A stretch of 64,000 nt of DNA from CAIWHR01 sp963724975 (GTDB lineage: Bacteria; Pseudomonadota; Gammaproteobacteria; Burkholderiales; Casimicrobiaceae), in assembly GCA_963724975.1 (NCBI GenBank), contig CAVRXB010000011.1:434001-498000 (forward strand), in the 5' to 3' direction. Of the stretch, positions 47,605 through 57,567 are shown in pieces. The translations under genes were made by a program, and so were the position numbers. Below the pieces are notes generated by a model. That model was not told the origin of the DNA. It did no database searches and saw only the letters and a list, made by a program, of their open reading frames with translations. Each line of letters begins with the position of its first letter. Position 1 is the stretch's first letter.

Positions 47605-48657
47605 TCACGAATCGGAGGTCGGCGGGCCGTCGCCGGGCTCCGAGAGGAGGACCATCTGCGCGAGATCATACACTCCGCGCGGATGGAGATCGCGCATGCA
47701 CTTGAAGTGCCCGAGCGGGCACTCGCGCTTGAAGCACGGGCTGCACTCGATGCTGATCCGCGCGACCTGCGCGATCGTCGACAGCGGCGGCGTGTAGACC
47801 GGGGAAGACGAGCCGAAAAGCGCGACCATCGGCATACCGACCGCGGCGGCTGCGTGCATCAACCCGGAATCATTGCTGACGACAATGGTCGCGCACGAGA
47901 GCAGGTCGATTGCGGTCCCAAGATCGGTGCGTCCGGTGAGATCGCGGATGTGGCGAGCGGATTCTCCCGCTGCCTGCATCACGGACTCTGCGGCGAGCGT
48001 GTCGTTGGGCGAGCCGACGAGCCACACCTGCATGCCATCGGCGAGAAAACGGGCAGCCAACTCGGCGAAGTGCGTCGGCGGCCAGCGCTTGGCAGGCCCG
48101 AATTCGGCGCCCGGACACAGGATCGCCGTCTTGCGGTCGGTACGCAGGCGCAGCGCGCGGACAGCGGCGGCTCGATTGGCGAGATCGGGCACGAGGACCG
48201 GGCGCGGCGGCATCGGAACGAGCTCGCCCGGTCGCGCCGCAAGCGCGGCAAAGCGGTCGACAAGCCTTGGAAGCGCCTTCCGCTGCAGCCGTCGAATGTC
48301 GTTGAGCAGTCCGTAGCGCGATTCGCCCACATACCCGGTGCGTCGCGGAATGCGCGCAAGCCAGGGGACCAGCGCGGATTTCCATGAGTTCGGCAACACA
48401 ATGGCACGCGTGTAGCCATGGCCGGCAAGCTCTTTCGCGAGCTTTCTCCGCTCTCGCAAGTCGAGGCGTCCATGCGGGGACGTGGTCTCGATGATGCGAC
48501 CGATGCCGCGCATTCGCGCATAGACCGGCGCGCACCAGGCGGGCGCCAATACGTCGACAATCGGCGTTTCGAACGGATCGCGTACAACCGCCACCAGCGG
48601 TTCCGACAAGATGGCGTCGCCGATCCATGCAGGGGCGACGATCAGAATGCGCTCCAT
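47605..48657 (-). CDS. waaF: lipopolysaccharide heptosyltransferase II
   Basis: A 350-residue family 9 glycosyltransferase that adds the second heptose to the LPS inner core. Hallmarks are ILIVAPAWIGDAILSEPLVA at the start, ILCPGAEFGPAKRWP donor-site motif and VSNDSGLMHAAAAVGMPMVA, FGSSSPVYTPP. The GPAKRWP motif favours WaaF over WaaC. Gene order ilvE - CHCC zinc finger - waaF matches Betaproteobacteria. Confidence 0.92.
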   Translation of the reverse strand: MERILIVAPAWIGDAILSEPLVAVVRDPFETPIVDVLAPAWCAPVYARMRGIGRIIETTSPHGRLDLRERRKLAKELAGHGYTRAIVLPNSWKSALVPWLARIPRRTGYVGESRYGLLNDIRRLQRKALPRLVDRFAALAARPGELVPMPPRPVLVPDLANRAAAVRALRLRTDRKTAILCPGAEFGPAKRWPPTHFAELAARFLADGMQVWLVGSPNDTLAAESVMQAAGESARHIRDLTGRTDLGTAIDLLSCATIVVSNDSGLMHAAAAVGMPMVALFGSSSPVYTPPLSTIAQVARISIECSPCFKRECPLGHFKCMRDLHPRGVYDLAQMVLLSEPGDGPPTSDS

Positions 48658-48719
48658 CGTCGCGTCAGCTCACCGCGTGAGGAGCCCCGGCGCGTTGCAG
48701 GATTGGTTCGGCTGAAATA

Positions 48720-48917
48720 CTAATGTCCACCTTTGAGAGGACCGCCGGCAAGGCGGTAGCGCGTTCCGCAGTAAGGGCACATCGCGGCGCCAGTCTCGGC
48801 GATGTCGAGATAGACGCGCGGATGGCTCGACCACAACGGCATCCGCGGGTTCGGGCAGTACACCGGGAGGTCCTGCGGACTGACGACGACGGCATCACGA
48901 TCACCAACCTCGGCCAT
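48720..48917 (-). CDS. CHCC zinc-finger small protein
   Basis: A 65-residue protein with ligands C21, H32, C47 and C50 (VYCPNPRMPLWSSHPRVYLD then CPYCGTRYRL), as in the NDUFS6-like zf-CHCC domain. These small proteins are conserved beside ilvE and waaF; their function is unknown, with a link to iron-sulfur or respiratory assembly suggested by the mitochondrial homologue. Start 48917 avoids overlap with ilvE, which ends three bases upstream; an in-frame start at 48938 exists. Confidence 0.85.
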   Translation of the reverse strand: MAEVGDRDAVVVSPQDLPVYCPNPRMPLWSSHPRVYLDIAETGAAMCPYCGTRYRLAGGPLKGGH

Positions 48918-48919
48918 CG

Positions 48920-49843
48920 TCAAACTCTCGTGAGCCACGATTTCTTCGCCGCATTGCGGCCATTCACTGTGTCGAAGAAGAGCGTCTGCAATTTCGTCGT
49001 GAGGGGTCCGCGCCCGCCTTCGCCGACCGGTCGATTGTCGTATTCGCGAATGGGCGTCACCTCCGCGGCGGTGCCGGTGAAGAACGCTTCGTCGGCGAGG
49101 TAGACCTCGTCGCGAGTGATGCGCCGCTCGACGACCGGAATCCCGAGCTCGCCCGCAAACGTGATGATCGTGCTGCGCGTGATGCCGTTCAGCGCGCCAC
49201 CGGACAGATCGGGCGTGTGGAGCTTGCCGTCGCGAACGATGAACAGGTTTTCGCCGGAACCCTGGCAGACGAAACCCTGCGGATCGAGAAGCATCGCCTC
49301 TTCGTAACCGTCATGCGTGGCTTCCTGATTGGAAAGGATCGAAACCGCATAGTTGCAAACTGCCTTGGCGTTGCACATCGTGATGTTCGGATGATGGTGT
49401 GTGAACGACGATGTCTTGACCCGAATCCCTTTTTCGAGGCCGTCGGCGCCGAGATACGCGCCCCAGGGCCAGGCGGCGATGGCGACCCGGACGGGGTTCG
49501 ACTTGGCCGCAACGCCCAGCGCCTCGGATCCGTAGAAGACGAGCGGCCGGATGTAGCACGACTCCAGCTTGTTCTCACGCACGCAGGCGAGCTGCGCCGC
49601 TTCGATCTCGTCGCGCGAGAACGGAATTTTCATCGCAAAGATCTGTGCGGAGCGGAACAGGCGATCGGTATGATCGCGCAGCCTGAATATCGCCGGGCCG
49701 TCGACCGTCTTGTACGCGCGCACGCCCTCGAATACGCCGAGGCCGTAGTGCAGCGTGTGGGTGAGAACATGCGTGTTCGCATCGCGCCATGGCACCATCT
49801 TGCCGTCGTACCAGATCCAGCCGTCGCGGTCTGCCATGGACAT
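48920..49843 (-). CDS. ilvE: branched-chain amino acid aminotransferase
   Basis: A 307-residue fold-type IV PLP enzyme that transfers the amino group in the last step of leucine, isoleucine and valine synthesis and the first step of their breakdown. The PLP lysine is K160 in MCNAKAVCNYAVS; YGLGVFEGVRAY and GSGENLFIV and the TRSTIITFAGELG segment are typical. Start 49843 (MSMADRDGWIWYDG) fits family length. With the liv uptake system in the same window, it points to active branched-chain amino acid use. Confidence 0.95.
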   Translation of the reverse strand: MSMADRDGWIWYDGKMVPWRDANTHVLTHTLHYGLGVFEGVRAYKTVDGPAIFRLRDHTDRLFRSAQIFAMKIPFSRDEIEAAQLACVRENKLESCYIRPLVFYGSEALGVAAKSNPVRVAIAAWPWGAYLGADGLEKGIRVKTSSFTHHHPNITMCNAKAVCNYAVSILSNQEATHDGYEEAMLLDPQGFVCQGSGENLFIVRDGKLHTPDLSGGALNGITRSTIITFAGELGIPVVERRITRDEVYLADEAFFTGTAAEVTPIREYDNRPVGEGGRGPLTTKLQTLFFDTVNGRNAAKKSWLTRV

Positions 49844-49878
49844 GGCGCCGTCTCCCTGCATTCTCGAAAAATGCGATT

Positions 49879-52659
49879 TTACCCGATCGCCGGAGGCGGC
49901 GACCGCGGCTCGCTCCATGGCGCGCCGAAAACATGCGTCCACAACGTGGCGACGGCAGCGCGTCGCACGACCTGCGAGCCGGCGTCGACCCTCGCGTGCG
50001 GCGCGCCGGTCAGGCGAATCTGATGTTGGAGTCTGCGGAAATCGCGGTAAGCGTCCGCGGCCTCGAGCGCAATTGACGCTGGTACGAGCGCTTGTTCGCC
50101 GGCGATCCGGAGCAGCGCGATATTGCCGTAGTTTCCGACCAGCGCTTTATGATCGTGCGCGAATGCGAGCACTAGAAACTGGACGGCGAACTCGACGTCT
50201 ACCATGCCGCCGGCGTCATGCTTGAGGTCGAAGAGCTCAGTGCGGTTGGGGTGTCCCGCCGCCATCTTGCGCCGCATTTCGACGATATCCTCTGCGAGCT
50301 TCGCGCGATCGCGCGGCATACGCAGGAATTCTTCGCGGAGACCTTCGAACGCGGCGCCGATCGCGGCATCGCCTGTCACGAATCGCGCCCGGGTCAGAGC
50401 CTGGTGTTCCCACGTCCACGCGTGCTCGTGCTGGTAACGGCGGAAGGACGCGAGCGAGGACACCATGAGGCCGGAGACGCCGTCCGGACGCAGGCGAATG
50501 TCGATTTCGTAGAGCGTTCCGGCCGCCGTGATCGTGGTCAGCCATGTAATGAGCTTTTGCGCGAGCTTGGCGTAACGGCCGGTGGCAATTTCATCGGGAT
50601 CGTCGTGGAGGAACACGAGATCGAGATCCGACGCATATCCCAGCTCTTTGCCGCCCAGCTTGCCGTAGCCCACGACGGCGAATTTCGGTGGCATGTCGTC
50701 CGAGCCACCCATCTCCGCCCAAACGGCCCTGAGCGTCGCGGCGATGACGACGTCGGCCAACGCGGACAAGTGATCGGCGAGGCGCTCGACCGTCAGCAAT
50801 CCCGCGAGATCCTGCGCCAGCAGACGAAACGATTGCGCATGCTGGAAATGGCGCAATGCGTCGAGCTGTCGCTCGGGATCGCCGCTGCGCTCGACCATCA
50901 GCCGTGCGAGCTCGTTACGCCAGTCTTCCCAGTCCGGCTCGGCGAGCAGCACACGCGCATCGAGCAACTCGTCCAGCAGCAATGGATTTTGGGTCAGGTA
51001 ATCGGCGGCCCAGCCCGACGCCCCCATCAGCTGTGCGAGCCGCGGCAGCACCGGCGGATGTTCGATCAGTAATGCGAGATAGGCGCTTCGCCGGCTGATC
51101 GCCTCGAGCAGCCCGAACAGGCGTCTGAAGACGGTTTGCGCGCCCGCCCGCTCGGTACGCTCGCTCGCCGCCGCTTGGAGCAACCTCGGGACGAGCTCGT
51201 CTACGCGCTGCCGCGACAACGCGGGAAGCGCGACATAGCGTCGGCTCGCGCGGAGCCGTTCGAGTTCGGCGACGAGGTCCGCGGGTTCGTCGAAACCGGC
51301 GCGGCCAAGCGCACTCTGTGCCGCTTCGACGCTCGCATCGCCGCGCCAGAACGCCGCGAGCGTTGGCAAATCGAAGGCGGGTATCGAGGCATCGGTATCA
51401 TCAGATGATGGACTCGTCTCCGCGCGCGCGCTGTGCTCATCTCCACCGAACGCGACGTCGAATTGCGCGCTCACGGCGTCGCGGTGCGCGGCGAGCGCTT
51501 GCTCGAAATCGTCGGAGTCGGCGTAGCCAGTGGCGCGTGCCAGCGCGTTCCGCTCGTCGCGATCGGTGGGAATGCTCTGCGTCTGCCGATCGTCGCGGTA
51601 CTGCAGTCGATGCTCGACTGTGCGCAGGAAGACGTACGCGTCGCGCAACGACGCGATCGCAGCATCGGGAAGCAGGCTGCGAGCGGCGATCGCGTCGAGC
51701 GCCGCCTGCGTTCCACGCGCCCGGAGCCCGGGCTCGCGGCCGCCGCGAACGATCTGCAGCGCCTGCACGATGAATTCGATTTCGCGGATGCCGCCCGGAC
51801 CGAGCTTTACGTCGGATGCGAGGTCGCGGCGCCTCTCTTGATCGCGGATCTGGCGATGGATGTCGCGCAAGCCGTCGTATGCGTCGAAATCGAGATACTT
51901 GCGGAAGACGAACGGTGTGACGAGGGCGAGGAGCTCGCCATGGCGTGTTCCGGTGAGCGGCCGAGCCTTGAGCCAGGCATATCGTTCCCAGGCGCGGCCC
52001 TGCGTGATCAGGTATTGCTCGAGTGCAGCAAACGGGACGGTGGGCGGACCACTTTCGCCGTAGGGGCGAAGCCGCATGTCGACGCGGAACACGAAGCCGT
52101 CAGCCGTTACGTCGTTGAGGGCTCCGGCCACGCGTCGGCCCAGGCGGTCGAAGAAGTCCTGGTTGGCGAGCGGCCGTGCGCCGTCCGTTTCGCCTTCGTC
52201 AGGATAGACGAAGACGAGATCCACGTCGGACGACACATTGAGCTCGCCCCCACCGAGCTTCCCCATCCCGATGACAATAAGGTGCTGGCCGGCGCCTTTG
52301 TGGTCGCGCGGCTCGCCATGAATCGCTGCAAGCGCTGCATGATGCAGAGAAACCGCGGCGACGAGTGAAGTCTCGGCGAGCGTGGTCATGTTCCGGCAGA
52401 CTTCGGCGAGGTCGGCGCGGCCGGTGAGATCACGCGCGATTGTGTGCAGCACCGTGCGCCGGCGCACCATTCGCAGCGCCGCTGCGAGCGCGGCGGCATC
52501 GTCCGTTCGGGCCGCCGCTCTCGCGTCAGACGCGATGTCCCCAAGAGGCGCGTCGAGTGTGGATTCGAGCCAAGCGCGGTCCTCCGGGAAAGCCGCGAGC
52601 GCGTGCGTCGCGTAGTGGCTGTAGGCCAAAGCGGCGGCGAGATCGAGAGGGGCGCTCAT
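49879..52659 (-). CDS. glnE: glutamine synthetase adenylyltransferase/deadenylase
   Basis: A 926-residue bifunctional enzyme. It attaches or removes AMP on glutamine synthetase, under control of P-II. There are two nucleotidyltransferase domains, each with a GxGKLGG-DxDLVF signature: VIGMGKLGGGELNVSSDVDL in the N half and VVGYGKLGGKELGYASDLDL in the C half, both with RLRPDG/RLRPYG motifs. The frame is intact over 2.8 kb. Start 52659 (MSAPLDLAAA) is used; it is divergent from yhdP by 102 bp. Confidence 0.95.
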   Translation of the reverse strand: MSAPLDLAAALAYSHYATHALAAFPEDRAWLESTLDAPLGDIASDARAAARTDDAAALAAALRMVRRRTVLHTIARDLTGRADLAEVCRNMTTLAETSLVAAVSLHHAALAAIHGEPRDHKGAGQHLIVIGMGKLGGGELNVSSDVDLVFVYPDEGETDGARPLANQDFFDRLGRRVAGALNDVTADGFVFRVDMRLRPYGESGPPTVPFAALEQYLITQGRAWERYAWLKARPLTGTRHGELLALVTPFVFRKYLDFDAYDGLRDIHRQIRDQERRRDLASDVKLGPGGIREIEFIVQALQIVRGGREPGLRARGTQAALDAIAARSLLPDAAIASLRDAYVFLRTVEHRLQYRDDRQTQSIPTDRDERNALARATGYADSDDFEQALAAHRDAVSAQFDVAFGGDEHSARAETSPSSDDTDASIPAFDLPTLAAFWRGDASVEAAQSALGRAGFDEPADLVAELERLRASRRYVALPALSRQRVDELVPRLLQAAASERTERAGAQTVFRRLFGLLEAISRRSAYLALLIEHPPVLPRLAQLMGASGWAADYLTQNPLLLDELLDARVLLAEPDWEDWRNELARLMVERSGDPERQLDALRHFQHAQSFRLLAQDLAGLLTVERLADHLSALADVVIAATLRAVWAEMGGSDDMPPKFAVVGYGKLGGKELGYASDLDLVFLHDDPDEIATGRYAKLAQKLITWLTTITAAGTLYEIDIRLRPDGVSGLMVSSLASFRRYQHEHAWTWEHQALTRARFVTGDAAIGAAFEGLREEFLRMPRDRAKLAEDIVEMRRKMAAGHPNRTELFDLKHDAGGMVDVEFAVQFLVLAFAHDHKALVGNYGNIALLRIAGEQALVPASIALEAADAYRDFRRLQHQIRLTGAPHARVDAGSQVVRRAAVATLWTHVFGAPWSEPRSPPPAIG

Positions 52660-52761
52660 ACGGCAGTAGGCGGGTACGTCACACGGCATCGGGGAAAAAC
52701 GTTGTGCGGAGCCCGGCCGGATGAGAGGTTCCATCCGTTACAATGGGACGAGCACTCCATT

Positions 52762-55700
52762 ATGCCTTTCGCTCGCGCCTCCTTTCGCGCCCTTGCCACA
52801 CTCGGCCCGAGTCTTCGCCGCCTCGCGCGCATCGCCGGCGTTGCCATCGTCACCGGGTTCGGGTTGTTTGCGCTCGCGCTGCTCGCCGTGCGCTTCATCG
52901 TGTTTCCGCACATCGAGACCTACCGCGACACGTTGATGGCCACACTTTCGGCGCAGCTCGGCCAGCCGGTGGAGATCGCCTCGCTGTCCACGGGCTGGGA
53001 TGGATGGAATCCCAAGCTCGTCATCGGCGGGCTGCGGGTGCAGGATCGCGCGCGGGCGAGCGGCGTGCCTCTGCTCGAGTTGCCCGAGGTCGACCTCATC
53101 GTCGCGTGGACGTCGTTACCTCTTCTCGAGCTGCGCTTGAAGCAACTCATTATCGAGCGTCCTCGCCTTGCGATCCGGCGCGACCCGAGGGGCACGTTTC
53201 ATCTTGCGGGCCTCGAATTCGACCCCGCACAGGCCTCCAATGATCTGCCGCTGACAGACTGGATCCTGCGACAACGCCAGATCGTGGTTCGCGATGCGCT
53301 CGTCACCTGGAACGACGACTTGCGCAATGCGCCGCAGCTCGTGCTCGACCGTGTGCAATTCCGCCTCGAGAACCGGTTCGGACGTCATCGCTTCGGCATC
53401 GCCGGCACGCCGCCTTCCGACCTTGCGGCGCCGGTCGACATTCGCGGCGACGTCCAGGGCGGATCTCTAAAGGAATGGCAAAAGGCGCGCGGTCAAATTT
53501 ACATCCGGCTCGACTATGCAGACGTGGAAGCGTGGCGCGAATGGCTCCCGTTGCCTCCCAGACTCGTCGGCGGGAAAGGCGCTCTGCGCGTGTGGCTGGA
53601 TTTTGCGGGAGGCGAGGCACACGAGATGGTCGCCGATCTCGAACTCGCCGATGTCAAGGCGCGCCTCGGCGATCGGCTGCCCGAGCTCGCGATCGCGCAT
53701 GTGTCGGGTCGCGTCGGCTGGCGCAACGCGCTGCCACAACAGGAAGTGTTTGCGCGAAACCTTGCCTTTGTCACCGCCTCAGGCGGGCGCCTCGAGCCCA
53801 CCAATTTCACGTTCTCGATGCGCGATCCGACGACGGAGCTTGCGGCCGGAGGGCAATTCGAATTTGATCGAATGCAGCTGCAACCCTTGCGTGAGCTCGC
53901 GGCGTTCCTGCCGCTGCCCGTCCGGTGGCGCAATGATCTTGCGCGATTCGCACCGCGCGGCACGCTGGTGAATGGGCACCTGCAATGGCAGGGAACGACC
54001 GAGGCACCGACGGCGTTCGCGGGTGGCACCGAGTTTGCCGATCTCGGCATCGTCGCCCAGGACACTTTTCCGGGAGCGAGCGGGTTCACGGGGAGCATTG
54101 ATGCCACCGAGAAGGGCGGCGAGCTCAAACTCGCGACACGCAGCGCCACGCTCGAGCTGCCGCGTGTATTCGTCGGCCCGATTCCGCTCGATGGATTGCA
54201 GGGCGCGGTGCGGTGGAATCGCATGGGCGAGCGTACGCGTGTCGACATTCAGCGGCTCGAATTCACGAACGCGCATGCCGCGGGCAACCTAAGCGGCACC
54301 TATCGAACTTCCGCCCAGGGTCCAGGCGAAATCGACGTCACTGCTCAGTTATCGCGCGGTGACCCTCGCGAGGTCTACCGCTATCTGCCGAATGCTGCTT
54401 ACCAGGCGACGCACGAATGGCTTCGGCGCGCGTTGACCCAAGGGGAAGTGACCGACACGCGGTTGAAGCTCTCCGGCGATCTTGCCCATTTCCCGTTTGC
54501 CGACGGCAAAGGGGGGCAGTTCATCGTCACTGTGAAGGGCCGGGGGGTCACGCTCGATTTTGCAGATCACTGGCCGCCGATCGAAGGAATCGACGGCGAG
54601 CTGCGGTTCGAGGGCGCTTCGATGACGATCGACGCCGCACGCGGCCGAGTGTTCGGAGCCCAGATCGGGCGAACCCGCGCCGCTATCGCGGATCTTCGGG
54701 CGAGCCCGCCGCATCTCACGGTCCAAGGAAACGCGACGGGGCCGATGCAGGATTTCCTGCGCTACATCGCGGAGAGCCCTGTCGACGCGATCATCGGACA
54801 TATTACGCAAGGCGCCGAGGGAAACGGTAATGGCCATCTGACCCTCAATCTGGATCTGCCACTCGGCAGGCGGGAAGGTCACAAGGTCGGCGGCGAATTC
54901 ACGTTCGCCAATACGCAGCTCAAGATTCCGGGCGTGCCGCGGCTCTCCCAGCTCAATGGAAAATTCGGGTTCGCGAATGGTGACGTGAGCGCCCGCGAGC
55001 TCACTGCCGAAGTCGCAGGCGGACCTGCGAAGTTCGCGGTCAGCACTGTGGATGGACGGATCCGGTTGACCGGAGGCGGTACCGCCAACGTCGCTTCGCT
55101 CCGGCGCGAGTACGCGTCGCCCCTCGCGGCTCGGTTGACCGGACTCACCGATTGGAGCGTGGTTGCGGACGTGCGCCCGGAGCGCTCGGCATTCGTACTC
55201 GAGAGCACGCTCAAAGGCGCCGTCATCGACCTCCCGGCACCGCTTGGCAAGATCGCGGCCGACGCCGTTCCGTTGCGGATCGAACTGCGCGAGGACAGCG
55301 CGCGCCCGGACGAAGATCTGGTCGACGCCGCGTACGGGCGCGCATTGCACGTCGTCGCGCATCGCAAGCAGCTAGGAAGCGATATGCGGGTCGATAGGGT
55401 GCTTGTCGCACTTGGCGCCGCCGCGCGTGCCGAGGCACCGCGTGCCGAGCGCCCGGGCGTCTGGGTGCGCGGCGACCTGCCCGCACTCAACGTCGATGAC
55501 TGGCTTTCGCTACGCGATCGCGACAGCGCAACTGCCGGCGCTCGCGACGACGAGGAAGTCACGCTTGGCGGGGTCGACCTCGATGTCGGCGTGCTCGAGG
55601 TTTTCGGGCGACGCTTCAACGAATTCAAGGTCGTCGCCCGTCGTTCGCGGGACGATTGGAAGCTCGAATTGCGCGGGCGTGATCTCGCCGGCACCGCGGG

Positions 55701-56712
55701 TTGGTCGGCGCCCGGTCCGGCCGCGCCGAGCGGGCGCATCGTGGCGCGGCTTTCGCGGTTTGCAATGCCCGGCCCCGGCGATCTGCCACCCTGGAGCGGC
55801 GCGGAAAAGGCAAGCGAGGCGAAGAACTCGCAAGGCCCCATCGACCGTTGGCCGGAGCTCGATATCGTCGCCGAGAGCTTTCTGTCGAAGGGGCGCGATC
55901 TCGGCCAGCTCGAGCTGGTCGCGCAGCCACGCGACGCGGAATGGCGGATCGAGAAGCTCGCACTATCGAATGATGCGGGGAGGATCGATGCGACTGGCGC
56001 GTGGCGCAGCGTAGGCAGGCAGCAGCAGACGAAACTCGAAGCCTCGCTCGACGCAAAGGATGCGGGCGCCTTCCTCGCCCGCATGGGTTACCCCGATGCG
56101 GTCAAGGGCGCAACCGCTGCCATCCGCGGCCAGCTCACATGGGCAGGATCGCCGACTGAATTCGATTATCCGACGCTGACCGGAACTCTAGCGATCTCCA
56201 CCGGAAGCGGTCGCTTCACGAAGATCGAACCGGGGATCGGCAAGCTCCTCGGCGTCTTGTCGCTGCAATCGCTGCCCCGGCGCATCTCGCTCGATTTCCA
56301 CGATGTTTTCAGCGACGGCTTCGCGTTCGACGAAATCACTGGCGACGTCCGCATCACCAATGGCGTGATGAACACGGACAACCTACGCCTGATCGGACCT
56401 GCGGCCAAAGTCAACATTGCAGGCGAGGCGGATCTCGCCAAGGAGACGCAGCGGTTGACGGTTCGTGTGCAGCCGGCGCTCTCATCGAGCGTGTCGGCCG
56501 GCGCGGCGCTCCTGTTTCTTGCCAACCCGCTCGTCGGCGCGGCGGTCGGCGCCGGTTCGCTCCTTGCACAGAGCGTCCTCAAGGATCCGATCGAGCAATT
56601 CTTCAGTTATCAGTACACGGTGACCGGTAGCTGGAACGATCCCGTGGTGACGCGCAGCGGAACGGCGACCGCGAGCGTGGGACCCGCGGGGTCCGAGGGA
56701 ATGACGCGATGA
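52762..56712 (+). CDS. yhdP: YhdP-family AsmA-like phospholipid transporter
   Basis: A 1316-residue protein of the DUF3971/AsmA2 (YhdP) type. One N-terminal membrane helix (GVAIVTGFGLFALALLAVRF) anchors a long periplasmic beta-groove that carries phospholipids toward the outer membrane, with TamB and YdbH. The AsmA-like C-terminus (FHDVFSDGFAFDEITGDVRI, then AQSVLKDPIEQFFSYQYTVT) is typical. The frame is unbroken over 3.95 kb. It overlaps the nitrilase gene by ATGA, so the two are coupled. Start is the ATG at 52762 after a weak ribosome site. Confidence 0.9.
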   Translation: MPFARASFRALATLGPSLRRLARIAGVAIVTGFGLFALALLAVRFIVFPHIETYRDTLMATLSAQLGQPVEIASLSTGWDGWNPKLVIGGLRVQDRARASGVPLLELPEVDLIVAWTSLPLLELRLKQLIIERPRLAIRRDPRGTFHLAGLEFDPAQASNDLPLTDWILRQRQIVVRDALVTWNDDLRNAPQLVLDRVQFRLENRFGRHRFGIAGTPPSDLAAPVDIRGDVQGGSLKEWQKARGQIYIRLDYADVEAWREWLPLPPRLVGGKGALRVWLDFAGGEAHEMVADLELADVKARLGDRLPELAIAHVSGRVGWRNALPQQEVFARNLAFVTASGGRLEPTNFTFSMRDPTTELAAGGQFEFDRMQLQPLRELAAFLPLPVRWRNDLARFAPRGTLVNGHLQWQGTTEAPTAFAGGTEFADLGIVAQDTFPGASGFTGSIDATEKGGELKLATRSATLELPRVFVGPIPLDGLQGAVRWNRMGERTRVDIQRLEFTNAHAAGNLSGTYRTSAQGPGEIDVTAQLSRGDPREVYRYLPNAAYQATHEWLRRALTQGEVTDTRLKLSGDLAHFPFADGKGGQFIVTVKGRGVTLDFADHWPPIEGIDGELRFEGASMTIDAARGRVFGAQIGRTRAAIADLRASPPHLTVQGNATGPMQDFLRYIAESPVDAIIGHITQGAEGNGNGHLTLNLDLPLGRREGHKVGGEFTFANTQLKIPGVPRLSQLNGKFGFANGDVSARELTAEVAGGPAKFAVSTVDGRIRLTGGGTANVASLRREYASPLAARLTGLTDWSVVADVRPERSAFVLESTLKGAVIDLPAPLGKIAADAVPLRIELREDSARPDEDLVDAAYGRALHVVAHRKQLGSDMRVDRVLVALGAAARAEAPRAERPGVWVRGDLPALNVDDWLSLRDRDSATAGARDDEEVTLGGVDLDVGVLEVFGRRFNEFKVVARRSRDDWKLELRGRDLAGTAGWSAPGPAAPSGRIVARLSRFAMPGPGDLPPWSGAEKASEAKNSQGPIDRWPELDIVAESFLSKGRDLGQLELVAQPRDAEWRIEKLALSNDAGRIDATGAWRSVGRQQQTKLEASLDAKDAGAFLARMGYPDAVKGATAAIRGQLTWAGSPTEFDYPTLTGTLAISTGSGRFTKIEPGIGKLLGVLSLQSLPRRISLDFHDVFSDGFAFDEITGDVRITNGVMNTDNLRLIGPAAKVNIAGEADLAKETQRLTVRVQPALSSSVSAGAALLFLANPLVGAAVGAGSLLAQSVLKDPIEQFFSYQYTVTGSWNDPVVTRSGTATASVGPAGSEGMTR

Positions 56713-57566
56713 CGTCCCGGCGCGGAGAATCAAGGCCCGCCCTGAAGCGGGTTCCCGACACGGCGTCCGCATTTCGCGTTGCCGCCGTGCAAATGATCTC
56801 GGGCGGCGACGTGACGGCAAACTTGGCCGCGGCCTCGCCGCTGATCGCAGAAGCCGCTGCCGCCGGGGCGAAGCTCGTCGTGCTGCCGGAATATTTCGGC
56901 ATTTTCGGAACCAAGGCAACGGACAAGGTGGCCATGCGCGAGCCGGAAGGCGACGGCGTGCAGCAACGATTTCTAGCCGACGAAGCAAGGCGGCACGGCA
57001 TCTGGCTCGTCGGCGGCACCGTTCCACTGGCCTGCAACGATCCCGACCGCGTGCGAAGCGCGTGCCTCGTCTACGGTCCCGACGGCCGACGTGTGGCGCG
57101 CTACGACAAGATCCACCTGTTCGCCTTCGCCCTTGACGAGGAGCGTTACGACGAAGGGCGCACGATCGAAGCGGGAACGAAGCCGGTCGCGATCGAGCTT
57201 CCCTGCGGCCGCGTCGGCCTCTCGGTTTGCTACGACGTGCGCTTTCCGGAGCTCTATCGCAGTCTTGGCGATCTTGCGCTGATCCTCGTGCCCTCGGCGT
57301 TCACGGCGACCACCGGCGCCGCGCATTGGCATCTGCTGCTGCGCGCCCGGGCGGTCGAAAATCAGTGCTACGTCGTCGCCGCGGCGCAGGGCGGAACGCA
57401 TCCGGGCGGCCGTCGCACGTACGGACACTCGGTGCTGATCGATCCATGGGGCCGAATTGTCGCGGAGCGCGAGGAGGGCGCCGGAATCGTCACCGGCGAT
57501 ATCGACCAGGCGCGCGTCGCCGAAGTGCGCGCGCAACTGCCGGCGCACTCGCATCGCGTGCTGTGA
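56709..57566 (+). CDS. nitrilase-superfamily hydrolase (NIT1-like)
   Basis: A 285-residue carbon-nitrogen hydrolase with the triad E61 (LPEYFGIFG), K134 (YDKIHLF) and C174 (VCYDVRFPELYR). Length and the LFAFALDEERYDEG and HLLLRARAVENQCYVVAAAQ segments match the bacterial NIT1 type, which repairs deaminated glutathione; another omega-amide is possible. Its place directly after yhdP and near glnE is common in Betaproteobacteria. The MaoC-like gene starts one base after its stop. Confidence 0.88.
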   Translation: MTSRRGESRPALKRVPDTASAFRVAAVQMISGGDVTANLAAASPLIAEAAAAGAKLVVLPEYFGIFGTKATDKVAMREPEGDGVQQRFLADEARRHGIWLVGGTVPLACNDPDRVRSACLVYGPDGRRVARYDKIHLFAFALDEERYDEGRTIEAGTKPVAIELPCGRVGLSVCYDVRFPELYRSLGDLALILVPSAFTATTGAAHWHLLLRARAVENQCYVVAAAQGGTHPGGRRTYGHSVLIDPWGRIVAEREEGAGIVTGDIDQARVAEVRAQLPAHSHRVL

Positions 57567-57567
57567 C